NCBI GenBank assembly: GCA_039545315.1
Contig: BCIM01000002.1
Location: 2,022,331 to 2,086,330, forward strand
DNA: 64,000 nucleotides
Source: Kondoa malvinella
Taxonomy: Eukaryota; Basidiomycota; Agaricostilbomycetes; Agaricostilbales; Kondoaceae
Reading direction: 5' to 3'
Shown: positions 23,050 to 32,903 of the stretch, in pieces
Layout of the letters: every line of letters begins with the position of its first letter
Numbering within the stretch: the first letter of the stretch is position 1
Translations under genes and position numbers: made by a program
The notes under the pieces: model-generated
What the model was told of the DNA's origin: nothing
Seen by the model: only the letters and a program-made list of their open reading frames with translations
The model's database searches: none

Positions 23050-23632
23050 CTATTCCTCTACTGTCCATCCTGCGTTTCGGAGCGCTTCTTTAGCTGCAGT
23101 GAACTTGTCTGATTTCACAGCAATGACTGGCTACAGTGTAAGTCCCAGCTCTTGGAAGTCTAGCAGAGCACTTACAATCTGTGTTGAAGGTTGACTCGGC
23201 CATGATAGCTATCTGAGCTTCTTTCAACACCTTTGTCACTTCAAACAGGATACCTGTCGCCTTATTCAGCTTCCACAGTCTCATCCAAGGGACGTGTGCA
23301 TACCAGTCAATGTGAGATCAAGGGGACCACGAATGCGCAAGCAGGCGTAAGGCCCTTCGCTATCAACCGTAAGAGCTTCATCCTTCTCCAACCTGAGCGA
23401 AGTAAAAATGGACAGCTCTTCTGGTGTACGCGTTACGGAGTGGAATACAGGTTGGCTAATGTTGTCCGCTGCGTCAATGCGTAGAGAATGCGGTACAGCT
23501 CGGTCCTCTGCAAATTTGTAGAGATACAGTTCGTCTTGGAGGACGAGCAAATGTAGTTCGGGCTTCGATAGCTGCAGCATCACTGAGCTTGGGGCCGTAT
23601 ACGGCGGCGTTCAAGCTCACATCTAGCGACAT
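23050..23632 (-). CDS. ACT-domain protein
   Basis: Small cytosolic protein with a C-terminal ACT fold of the type related to aspartate kinase regulatory domains; such domains bind amino acids. Four exons splice to MSLD|LSKPELHLLVLQDELYLYKF, then SEGPYACLRIRGPLDLTLT|GILFEVTKVLKEAQIAIMAE, then STFNTDFIAVKSDKF and a final GWTVEE. The IAIMAESTFNTDF segment is the typical beta-strand of this family. The first exon is only four codons. Start 23632 lies 50 bp from the divergent COA8 start, so the two genes must share a very small promoter. Ligand and physiological role unknown. Confidence 0.78.
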
Positions 23633-23682
23633 GGTGCTCTTGGAAAAAACATTGGATTATCTGATCCTACCGTCACGACGAC

Positions 23683-24204
23683 ATGGCTAGCAAAATGATA
23701 CCACGCCGAAGGCAGATACCAGACTTATCAAAGAACAGCAACCTCGTAGGCCCAGCGAATCCGGTGTCTAATCTACGACCTGTCTACTTTGCGCCCTTAT
23801 TCCCTGTCTCACGCTGGCACGCAGGAACTTCTCCTCATCCGTACTCCTTGAACGAGCTACACAGTACTGTGGCCTTGCCTCCCCAGCTAATCGAGCTGCG
23901 AGAGACGCTTGCAGCCGAAGATTTGCAATACCGTATGATGCTGTCGGCGCACGAGAAACGATCCATCACCTTTTGGAGCGACATCAATACACGCTATGCG
24001 GTTGCGAAAGCTCAAAGCGATATGGACGAAGACGACTTTGACCGTTTATGGTCGCAAGACCATCAAGCTGAATATCGAACCTATCATCGCTTGTTTTACA
24101 AAGGGCAATTCGGACTTGTCTGGCCGTCCGCGAAAGCCGAATGGAGAAGGTTGAAGTGGAGAGCAGCATGTTGGCGTGAAGGAGTACATTCTGGACTAGC
24201 ATGA
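23683..24204 (+). CDS. COA8: COA8 (APOPT1)-like cytochrome c oxidase assembly factor
   Basis: Single-exon 173-residue protein. The N-terminal VGPANPVSNLRPVYF matches the family hallmark VGPPDPLSNLRP. The middle contains LRETLAAEDLQYRMMLSAH and a tryptophan/aspartate stretch (EKRSITFWSDINTRY). The end is EYRTYHRLFYKGQFGLVWPS, as in COA8's terminal region. In animals COA8 is a mitochondrial factor protecting complex IV assembly. Here the N-terminus is basic (MASKMIPRRRQ), compatible with mitochondrial import but not decisive. It is divergent from the ACT-domain gene by 50 bp. Orthology is inferred from motif order only. Confidence 0.75.
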   Translation: MASKMIPRRRQIPDLSKNSNLVGPANPVSNLRPVYFAPLFPVSRWHAGTSPHPYSLNELHSTVALPPQLIELRETLAAEDLQYRMMLSAHEKRSITFWSDINTRYAVAKAQSDMDEDDFDRLWSQDHQAEYRTYHRLFYKGQFGLVWPSAKAEWRRLKWRAACWREGVHSGLA

Positions 24205-24566
24205 GGATCGAAAGCGTCGTGAAGATACGCAAGAAGGGAACTTCGGATCTTGGCTTCAAAACGGCCAACAACGATAGCAGAATATCTGCTGATCTGGCTG
24301 AAATAATGTCGAAGAATGCTTCTTGCTATTGGCAGCTAGAAGAGGAAGTCTGAACATGTGTCTTTGCGAAATTACACCTTCGAGTCTTTCTTGATCGAAG
24401 AATCCTTCGCGACTGGACATTCTCGTCGTCCACCGAGCACTCCAGAGTAAATCATCTGGACGTCCTAATCCCTTTATATATCGGTAGACGGCTTCTTGAT
24501 CATGCTATCGCTTGATCCTTTTCCGACCTCTCTCTTCTTGCTCACGGCCATACTGCATCTATAATC
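24205..24566. other. intergenic
   Basis: About 360 bp upstream of the Ser-rich protein gene. The last 100 bp are CT-rich, as usual for fungal 5' leaders, and there is a TTTATATATC element about 90 bp before the start. No coding signal seen. Confidence 0.4.
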
Positions 24567-26248
24567 ATGGCTACAACAATGCGTCCGACTCAAGTCCCTC
24601 CACGCCCTTCTACTACAGCGGTCGACCTATCAACGCCGCGGCCGAACGCTTCTCAATCACTACCTTCTGGTCTTCTTCGGTCTCTGAGCGCATCAGTCGT
24701 ACCTCAAGCGGTCTCGCACGACAGTCCAGAGTTCATCAAAAGTCTCAGCAAGCTCAAGCGCTCCAAGTCATCGATCTCAACTTCTCCAAGCTTCTATTCC
24801 TTGACCGGCTCTTTCCTCAGCTCTTCCGCCGACAGTCGATTCGACTCTAGCAAGTTTCTCAAAGGCCCTCAAGCACAAGCTGCAACTCCTCGGTCTTTTC
24901 CTCCCATCCGTGGGCTTTCTTCCAACGGCTCGCCGAAGACCAAATCTCTTCTAACGTCCGCCGACAAAGAGAAAGGGTCCAGCGAATTTGGACAGGCATT
25001 AGATGTATATGAAGTCGTCTTAACCTTGCGACTATCACTGACAGCTCCTCATAGGGTCTCAGCTTTTTGGCCGGTCTGGCCATGAAGAAGTCTTCAGGGA
25101 AAGCAAGCAGTACGGACGTGGATGACAAGAATAGTATTGGATCAGATTCAAGAAGAGCATCGCTGGACAGGCCTAGGAAGCCACCTCATCTGGATCTAGC
25201 TGTATCGTGAGTGATGTACCCATTTACAATCACATTTTGCTGATATTTATCGACAGAAACACTCCAGCTATGCAGCGAGCACATCAGATAGCCGCTCAGA
25301 GACGTGCACAAAGCGTTCCACCCATAGCTGGTAGTAGCTCGACAAACAACGGGACCACGTTGGAACAACTCCGCAAGCAGTTGCCTTCAATGGTCGGGCC
25401 AGACAGACGAAGACATCCTACTCAAATACGTGCCATGTCATCACCCGCAGAGAAGAGACCGCAAACGAACGTTGGCCTTCTTGCGCCAATGCAACCTGGC
25501 CATGCCCGTTCTAGCTCTACTACCCTTCCTTCTATTCGGAGCATCACAGCATCGCCTCCTCAAGCTCGGATGGCATCACTTCCACCTCATGCTCGAGATG
25601 CCGCTCATCCATATTCTCAAACGCAGCGAAGAGACCCTCGCCAATCTAGTCACCCTCAACAGATGGACCGTAGGCATCAACAAATGGATCCGCGCGTCGC
25701 TGAGCAGCAATTACTTCGACAGCAACAAATTGCTCAAGCAAGGCATGTTCACGAACAGAAAGTCAAGGCGGAAGCTGCCAAACTAGAAGCTACGACTACG
25801 AACGCGACCGAACCTCAGGCCCAATCTGCTCAAAAGTCCAATTTGATCTATTCGAAAGCACATGTCAAGATGGTCTTGCGGAATGTATGCCCTGTTGAAT
25901 CAGTAAGTAGCTCTTCCTGTGATCGAGGCACCTCTCATTGTTTTTGATAGTGTAACGGTCCTCTGCGGAAATTGGACGTGCCCAGAAACAAGAGCGAATT
26001 GGCGAAATGTGAAGTCAATTGATCTCTTTCCTATGACCTGACACTCCTAACTGTTATACCAGGACTGCGCTAGGACGTATTGGAAGCACGACGACAAAGT
26101 CCCACTAGCGCTTGAGTGCTGCCCAATTTATGGATGCGCCGGGAAGTGCATTGTTTATGAAGATAACTCGATAGGCGTTCTACATGGCTGCAGTTCATGT
26201 CGGCTGGTCTACCTTCACGTTCCGCCAAACAAGAGGAAGACGTATTAG
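24567..26248 (+). CDS. Ser/Gln-rich hypothetical protein with Cys-rich C-terminal module
   Basis: Long disordered N-terminal part rich in Ser, Pro and Arg (SLPSGLLRSLSASVV, RRRHPTQIRAMSSPAEK), then a Gln/His-rich stretch (QQMDRRHQQMD, EQQLLRQQQIAQAR). The last ~110 residues are different: RNVCPVES|CNGPLRKLDV, KCEDCARTYWKHDDKVP, LECCPIYGCAGKCIVYED and LHGCSSCRLVYLHV, giving roughly nine Cys in CxxC-like pairs that look zinc-binding. Introns after QALDVYE, DLAVS, CPVES and KCE. The stop is at 26246-26248, inside a 57-bp tandem repeat. No family recognised; a nuclear or RNA/DNA-related role would be speculation. Confidence 0.65.
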
Positions 26249-26316
26249 GAGGACCAACTGATGGGCTACCTTCACGTTCCGCCGAACAAGAGGAGGACAT
26301 ATTAGGAGGACCAAGG
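26209..26316 (+). repeat. 57-bp imperfect tandem repeat spanning a stop codon
   Basis: Two adjacent copies (26209-26265 and 26266 to about 26316) of a unit starting CTACCTTCACGTTCCGCC and containing ACAAGAGGA...TATTAGGAGGACCAA. They differ at only a few positions. The first copy encodes the last residues and stop of the preceding gene; the second lies wholly in the 3' region. Confidence 0.85.
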
Positions 26317-26319
26317 CAG

Positions 26320-27251
26320 GAAAGGAACGATGGATGTAATAGACAAAGAGCTACGTATGATACTAATCTGAACAACACCGCTGTGCTGCATCCAATTGCC
26401 CCTCTCTTGACTGCTTGATGGTATCGTTATCTCGCAACTCTGTGTCCTTCCGTATCCGCAGCTCTGCTAGATCATGAGTTTCGCACTGTGATGCTAATGT
26501 CTGAAGACATACGGTAATTGCCTCGCTCGTTCTCTACTCCCTGGACCAAGTTACTTCTGAAGAAAGCTGCAGTATCTCGCAGAGCTGTGATGCTCCGCTC
26601 AATCGGATCTTGAACTTCAGCTGGATTGCTCTTTCTCGACCGTCGCGCTTTCTCTTCTGGCAAATTAAACAGATTCCGATTCAGTTCTCGCGCCTCTGTC
26701 AGTCATACTTAGCCGTCCTGAGCTTGCAATCGGAAGAATGGACGAACTCAGCCTTCCATTATGATCTCCATCGAGAAGCACCCTTTGCACACGGATCAAT
26801 TGCTATTCAGGCAATTCTAGTCAGCCCCAAGCCATATGATCGATACTGCAGAACACACACGCAAGGCCGAAGCTGCCCTCTTGTATTGCTCGACACTCAT
26901 GATTTTCGCTGTTCCAAGCCAAAGTGATCTATCAATTTCATGTTTACTCGCCCACTGCTGCTACTGCATCCAGTGCCGCTCATATATCAGTGCACGAATA
27001 TCGCTATTTCTTTGCGTGGGTCTGCTTCAGGTTCAGGGCGAATGTCTCGCGCGCGCGCATCAGCAGATCCTCTGTTTCTGATGAAAAGCCCAAGACAAAT
27101 GGGCGAATTGCTATTCTCAGCACGGATCATTTGTCTCTCGCTGTACATGGAATCTGCTGCGCTTGTCCGAGCAAATACCTTCATTCCGCACTACCAGTCT
27201 TTTTTTCCACCTTACGTTCCTTTTTTCTTTCTGTCAGACATAAGGAGCTTC
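26320..27251. other. gene-poor interval
   Basis: About 930 bp with only short open frames on both strands. The only frame with protein-like composition is the minus-strand one at 26472-26663, listed separately. The last ~150 bp are T-rich and CT-rich and form the likely 5' leader of the secreted-protein gene at 27252. No RNA gene recognised. Confidence 0.35.
26472..26663 (-). CDS. possible small protein, unrecognised
   Basis: A 63-codon open frame with a charged N-terminus (MPEEKARRSRKSNP) and an amphipathic middle (DPIERSITALRDTAAFF). Composition is protein-like, and it could be an exon of a larger minus-strand gene. There is no recognised family, no neighbour support and no clear splice partner. 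Treat as a weak candidate. Confidence 0.22.
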   Translation of the reverse strand: MPEEKARRSRKSNPAEVQDPIERSITALRDTAAFFRSNLVQGVENERGNYRMSSDISITVRNS

Positions 27252-29022
27252 ATGTATATTGGCACTGCTGTCGCACTATCTGCTTTCGCTTCTGCTTCTC
27301 AACCGCAAGCGCGCGACTCAGCCCTTAGACCTCGCGGAAGTCCCCTATACAACGCTGAAGACATCTTTGCCGACCCACAAAAGGCCATAGATGCAGCCGT
27401 CAAACAAACTATCAACCAAGATGTACAATTCACCCTGCAACAATTTGCAAACCTGCCTGACTACGTTTCTTCGGTTGTCAGACAAGCTGTCAAACTACCT
27501 CGTGCGTGAACTTTCCTCTGCTGTTTTCAGACTCTCATCACTTTCATAGTATCTCAAGCTATCACAAATCTTTCAGCGACGGAACAGCTAGAACAGCTTT
27601 CGAAGCAAATCAATGATAAACTCGCCTCGGTGCAGGCCGAAGTGATTGATGACATTTCAAAGTTGCAAGCGGGAGTCGGAGATGATACGGCCAACTTTCA
27701 AGCGCTGCAGACGTGTATCGGGGAGATTGTCAAGCAGGGAGGGTTGCAGCCTGGTCAAAGTTGTCTGTCTGAGTCTGGTCTGGCTATCGAATCGATCACC
27801 AGGCAGTTCAATGTGAGTACGCATCAGACTTTAGTCAATTCAAGCTCATGCCCTTGCGATAGATGTTCACGGAAATCAACGATTTCCAGCTACCTGCTCA
27901 GACTATCAACGAGGCGACTGCCAACATTACCGCCTATTTGGACAGCGTAACGTTATATCCCGGTGCTGAAGCTATTATCTCGCAAACACAAGGTGCTATC
28001 CAGAATGTCCAGCTTGCTCAAGCAGCGACCGAGCGCGATGCAGCTCAAGCTTCCTTCAAGTGTCTCATCAACGCTATTCAAGTCATCTCTACTGTCCCTC
28101 TTTCTGAAAGATACCTTCAGTGCGATCTTGGCAACACCGCAACAACTTCTTTCGCCGACTCTACCCTCGCCCGCGTGGAGCAAAGTTACATTCAAGCAAC
28201 AAATCAGTACTCTGGCTTCCTACCGCCAAACATTGTCAAGAACGTTCAGTCTATCGGCATGCAAGCATTGTCTCTGTCACTCGATCCGTATCAGAATTCG
28301 ACTATACAAGTCATCAATGACGCTATTCTTTCCTCTGTGGCAGCTACTTCAGGAGAGACTGCTACGCTCGCTCTCAGTCTCCAAAAGTGCCTCAATGCAA
28401 TGTTGGATCTGAGCACGGAGACTACCTGTGATCCAGAACGTAATTTGGCCATTGTTCAAGGTACTTTGTCTGATCCCAACTCTTTACTCTGAAGACCCGA
28501 TCATCAGGCAACATTCATATCTACAACAACTATCTTTCGCAATTTGTCTCGATTTTGCCAAAAGAACTTGTTCTAGGCTTGTACCAGAAAACAGCCGAGC
28601 TCGCTGCTGAGACCGGTGCGTGCTCTTTACTCGGTCTACCATCGAGACTGATTGTCCCGTAGATCAAGATGAAGCAGAAATTCGAGCTCAGCTAGACGCG
28701 TTGTTCCAACAAGCCTCAGCAGGTACAGAATACGAGACGTGCTATCGTCAATTCGAGGACTGTTTGGTTGAGGGTATTCAAGCTGGAGTATCTGCAGCTG
28801 ACACTGTAAGTTGACTTGTCTTCAATGTGACAGAGACGCTGATGGTTTTGTCAGACATGCGCAAAAGGCTCTTCTTGCGACGGTTTGGTCCCTCAGCTCA
28901 CGCCTGATCGCCCAAACGGGACTTCTCCGTATGCTGGCATCGCCGGACGAAAGAGAGCTCTCGCTGCTGCTAAACGCGCTCGAAGACGTTTGTTACTGCT
29001 CAAGTCGAACAGAAAGGTCTGA
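27252..29022 (+). CDS. secreted helical protein with basic C-terminal tail, unknown
   Basis: Starts with a signal peptide (MYIGTAVALSAFASASQPQA). The mature part is Gln/Ala/Ser/Thr-rich and largely helical, with scattered Cys in local pairs (LQTCIGEIV..CLSESG; FKCLINAI..LQCDLG; LQKCLNAM..TTCDPE; YETCYRQFEDCLVEG). This suggests a repeated ~150-residue unit with one disulphide each. Exons join after KLPR, RQFN, AIVQG, AAET and SAADT. The last exon has TCAKGSSCDG, then an abrupt Arg/Lys-rich end (RKRALAAAKRARRRLLLLK). Stop at 29022. No family recognised. The basic tail is odd for a secreted protein and might be cleaved or bind polyanions. Confidence 0.65.
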
Positions 29023-29445
29023 AACAATGGTCTATCAAGTAAAGATGTACATATCTTTTGGGTGTTGTCTGTCCTGCGTTCGCAATGTCAGGGATCGGTC
29101 GTGCGCGGCCATCTCACTTCTCACAGCTAGCGCATTGCTGCCCTATGTTGCGATCTCCCATACGCTCTTTGATACCCTTTCTCATCAGTACAAAGCGTCA
29201 AAGTCTAGATCGATGTTTCGCTCTCGTTTGCCCTCTTCCCGCTCGCAAACCATTTAATACCTTCGAGCCCCGGCCGTTGCTGCTTATAATTGTCCACGCG
29301 CTAAACGACATGATCTATGCCCCGCAAACAGATCACCAGAGACAAGAAGGCGTGGATTCAGCGTGGATTGGCCGTTGCTGGTCTGAGCTCCAGTCTCGCT
29401 GCTTGTTCTTGAGCAGCAACGGATTAGCCTGCCTCAGTTCCCATC

Positions 29446-30246
29446 ATGTCAACAGAGTGCGTTTGGTCGAGATGATTTGTTTGACGCGCTGACCACAGTG
29501 GCAGAGGTAAAAGACCAGCACACATTGAGATAGTAATGGCCCACCTGGTCAAACTGTTACAACTCACAAAGACCGTCAAATCGCTCGAAGATCAGATGGC
29601 CACTTTGAACAGAACCATTGCCACCTCCGACAGACAATTGTGGAGAATTCGAGATCAACAGGAAGCCAGTGACGCTGGGTTTCACGGTTATGCAAGGGAA
29701 CTCAACATTGCTCTTCAAGTGGAAGAGATAGCTTGGAACAACAGTAACGTCCTCGCTAACAGCAATTGGCACGCATTCCAAGACCATGCACATCGCCAGA
29801 TTGAAGAGCACCATGCAAACCAAAGCGCGTTTCAGGCGAAAAGGCAAGCCCAGGCGGCACGAAGAGGTAGCGACATCCGCCTGTACGCAAGTGGCTATAT
29901 ACCTGGCCGTCGCGAGTATCGTGCCAAGTGCATTGTAGACAATGAAGAAAACAGAAGGCTTGCGATAGAAGCGGAGCAGCTTGTTATGCAAGGATTACAA
30001 CTGAGGCAATGGGATCGACAGCTTTCGGTGCATTTGTTGACGCAGATGCACGCGACTGACAGCCAGCACCATCAAAGGTATCAAGCGCTTGCGGAACACA
30101 GAAGAGCTTTGGCAGAGGAGCAAGCTGTCGGTCAAGCTGAACATAATCGCAATCAAGTGACTCTCTGGGAGATCATGCAAAATGCCAAAGATCGATTGCG
30201 TCGTGCAGAGATAAACATAAAGGGCTGGGCAAGGCAGCGTACGTAG
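29446..30246 (+). CDS. coiled-coil protein, unknown
   Basis: Two exons: a tiny first exon (ATG 29446, MST) joined by a 42-nt intron (29457-29498, GTGCGT...ACCACAG) to a long open exon. The product begins MSTDGRGKRPAHIEIVMAHL and continues as heptad-like helix (LTKTVKSLEDQMATLNRTIA, RRLAIEAEQLVMQGLQLRQW, LAEHRRALAEEQAVGQ) for about 240 residues. It is rich in Gln, Arg, Glu and His with no globular motif. If the first exon is wrong, ATG 29536 is the alternative. It lies beside another coiled-coil gene (30934) of similar style, but no direct sequence match is obvious. Confidence 0.5.
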
Positions 30247-30933
30247 ACATTGTCAGCTTCGGAGGTGCTGTTAACATGATTCTGAGTCCAGAAGAGGAAA
30301 GCATTGTGCAAATGGCCTGTTTCCGTGCCGAGTTGGCTTGAAGTGGTGGATATGGCTTGAGCTGAAGGAGAGAACGACTGAAGACTTGCGCACCGTGTTG
30401 ATGTTGAAGATCCCTGGCAGCAAGCGGTTCAACAGATCTTTGCAGCCCCAATTTCTTGGGGCTGAATGTACATAAACAGATACGGTAGTCTTCAATGCGT
30501 GTATTGAGTCATTTGCTTAAAGGGAACTTGCAGAGTGTCGTGTTATTCGGCCTCTGTGCTGATATCCAGCGATTTCGACTTCTTTGGCCTTGTCCACTAC
30601 AGCCAAGGTATAGCAAATCAGTCAGCAGCAAACAGACCATCCGACCAAAGGTTCACATAATCAAACCCAGCTCTATCGCGAGTCTGTATCATAGCGATGT
30701 CCAGTCGAAAATACGGAAAGTCTGCTCACTCAGATATGCCGCCGTGACCTAGCTGCCCGAATGTTCCAACACGGCTCATTTGCTGCTTCCAGACGGCCGA
30801 CTCATATGCGCGTCGTCTTCGACCACTTGATTGGCCTTGTGATCGTTGCCAGTCAAATAGACTCGATAGACTCGATAGAACTCCATGGCCAGCTAGCGCA
30901 CAACAAGGCAGAACAGTCAGACATATACGTCGC
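30247..30933. other. gene-poor interval between two coiled-coil genes
   Basis: About 690 bp with short frames only. A small direct repeat (TAGACTCGA twice) lies near 30859-30879. Nothing else supportable. Confidence 0.3.
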
Positions 30934-31718
30934 CATGAAGCTGAACAGTGGAGAAGGTCACGCTGCCAGAGCGGACTTTGAGCAAAGAGAAGATGAGCTT
31001 CGTCGAGTTCGTGATGAAATCGCTTGTGGGTTCCGCAGCCTCTCAGTTAGCAGCGTTGATTTGCTCATGTCTATGCTTGATATCGCCTCAAGCCTGCCCA
31101 GCAGATTTCTGTCGCTGGCTTGGAGGAAGAATTTCGCACTATGCAAATTGAGGGTGCCAGAGCTCTAGCTGAAACAGAAAGGTTACAGAATGAATGGACG
31201 CAGCAGCATGATGAGTATACCGTCCGATACGATACCCTCCCGGACAAATTTGCGGCAGCTCAAGAGGCTGAGATTGGTGACGTGCGAGATCTTGAAACAG
31301 AAGAACTCGCAATATAAGACTTGAAAGATGAAGTGGAGCAGAAGAAACAGCAGTGCTTGGCTCAGTTTTTTGCACTGTCAAATCATTTTTCAAAACAAGA
31401 AAAGCTGATGAAGGACTTGCGGATATTGTATGAAGAGCATCTTCCAGTAACCGAAGATGCTCATCAGAGGATGCAAGCTCTATATGATGAAGAAGACGAC
31501 GATCGAGACCGAAGGGAGGGGGCCTACTCAGAGCTGCGGACTTCGCTCGACTTCTGCACCGAGAAACGGGTTACCCTCAGGGACAGCTTGCATGAGTTGG
31601 AAAGCAAACGTATGTTTCACTCGTGCGCTTTGTCGGACTTGCCTGATGTGAAGCTTTAGTGCAAATGCTCATACCACAGATGGTTGTCTTCAGACAAGAT
31701 CAGCCAAAGGCAGAATGA
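30934..31718 (+). CDS. coiled-coil protein with an in-frame TAA, possibly spliced out or broken
   Basis: Charged heptad-type coding continues in frame from LNSGEGHAARADFEQREDEL, across a likely intron to GLEEEFRTMQIEGARALAE, then YDTLPDKFAAAQEAEIGDV. It meets TAA at 31315-31317 and immediately resumes in the same frame with LKDEVEQKKQQCLAQFF and RILYEEHLPVTEDAHQR. A last exon gives LQMLIPQMVVFRQDQPKAE. The TAA can be removed by a 42-nt GT-AG intron (31277-31318), which keeps frame, but both its splice ends are weak. So this is either an intact gene with a 3n intron or a decaying one. No known family; start uncertain. Confidence 0.4.
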
Positions 31719-32297
31719 AAGTGATTTGAAAGCAATACGACATCGGCTTCCAGGAGCGCTGGGATTCTCATCTTCACCACTCAACCAGATTTGCTCAGAG
31801 TATGATCCGCCTTCGCAGATCCGCCAAACACGGACGCTCTGCCTTTGGATGTTTGGCAAGAGCAAGAGGGCCGCGTGAAGAGACGGCTCGGGTAGAGCGC
31901 AGGAAGAAGAGTAGATGCAGCAGACTTTGCATTGATCTCGTCCGCTTCGTTGCAGAAGTCAAGCCAAGCTCAAGATCGACATGCGCAACGCGTTCTACCT
32001 TGCTTTGGCTGCCATCAAAAGAATCCTTCGCTTATGGCTGCTCTTGTTCGGCGTTTCTCTCGGCTCGAGTCAGGCTAGATGAAGAACTCGCTCGATTGAC
32101 CGCTCGGCTTGGGCGCGAAGGCTGCTTCTGCTCGCTTTGTTCTTGCGAAGAGCCCCTCTGGACGGCTTCTTGTCATTGTTAAGCTGCCTTGGCAAGCCAA
32201 TCTTCGCTCTTTCTCTTGCCCCCTTCATCCCGTATCGATTATCTATTCGCAACAATCTCTGCCATCTGCTCCTACTCCTCGCATCGCGCACGCCAAC
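31719..32297. other. gene-poor interval
   Basis: About 580 bp. Several frames are open for 60-130 codons on the + strand with Arg/Ser/Cys-rich translations. None has a convincing start, domain or splice pattern. Could contain exons of the neighbouring hypothetical genes. Confidence 0.3.
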
Positions 32298-32723
32298 ATG
32301 TATCTAGAGTTCATACAAGCTCCCAAAGTCCACGCCAGCGCAACAACCAGTGAACAACGAGCCCTGAAGCATCACGAAGATCTGTTTCATCAGAAGGCGA
32401 AGACTACCTGTCTCACGCATGTACGGCAGGAACCGAGCGTGGCTGAATTGCTTGCCTTCGCGAAAGAAATCTACGACGTCGAGTCAGCCTACTATGGCCA
32501 ATTAAAGACAGTTACGGACCATTGGTGGCTCCCAGCCGGATTCGATCATCAAGGACACTCTACTGCGAAGGGTCTCAACCAGAAGATGCATCATCATGCT
32601 TTCCATCACGTAGATCCACCAAGGCAATTCCTGCACGACTTCGGATTCTGGATCTTCGAACTTAAAGTCCGACGGATTCCATACAATCTGGCACAGGATC
32701 AATTGGGATTGGCTCATACTTAG
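32298..32723 (+). CDS. hypothetical protein
   Basis: Single open exon of 141 codons from ATG 32298 (MYLEFIQAPKVHASATTSEQ). It is His-rich in the middle (KGLNQKMHHHAFHHVDPPRQ) with an aromatic end (FLHDFGFWIFELKVRR). Codon usage looks like the neighbouring genes. No recognised family, signal peptide or membrane segment. It sits 180 bp upstream of NTH1 on the same strand. A real but lineage-specific gene is likely; function unknown. Confidence 0.35.
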   Translation: MYLEFIQAPKVHASATTSEQRALKHHEDLFHQKAKTTCLTHVRQEPSVAELLAFAKEIYDVESAYYGQLKTVTDHWWLPAGFDHQGHSTAKGLNQKMHHHAFHHVDPPRQFLHDFGFWIFELKVRRIPYNLAQDQLGLAHT

Positions 32724-32903
32724 AGACATTAATTGTACACTAAACCCTGAGACTGTAGCGCATGAGGTTGAAGCAATGACGCGCTCGATCAGCAACGCCC
32801 ATTCACATTCCCCTTTATTGCGTACAAGGCTTCACCTGGTCGCTGCGTCACTACAGCAGACCTCCTAACATTCCTCTCCCACACCTATATTGCGCGCATC
32901 ACC

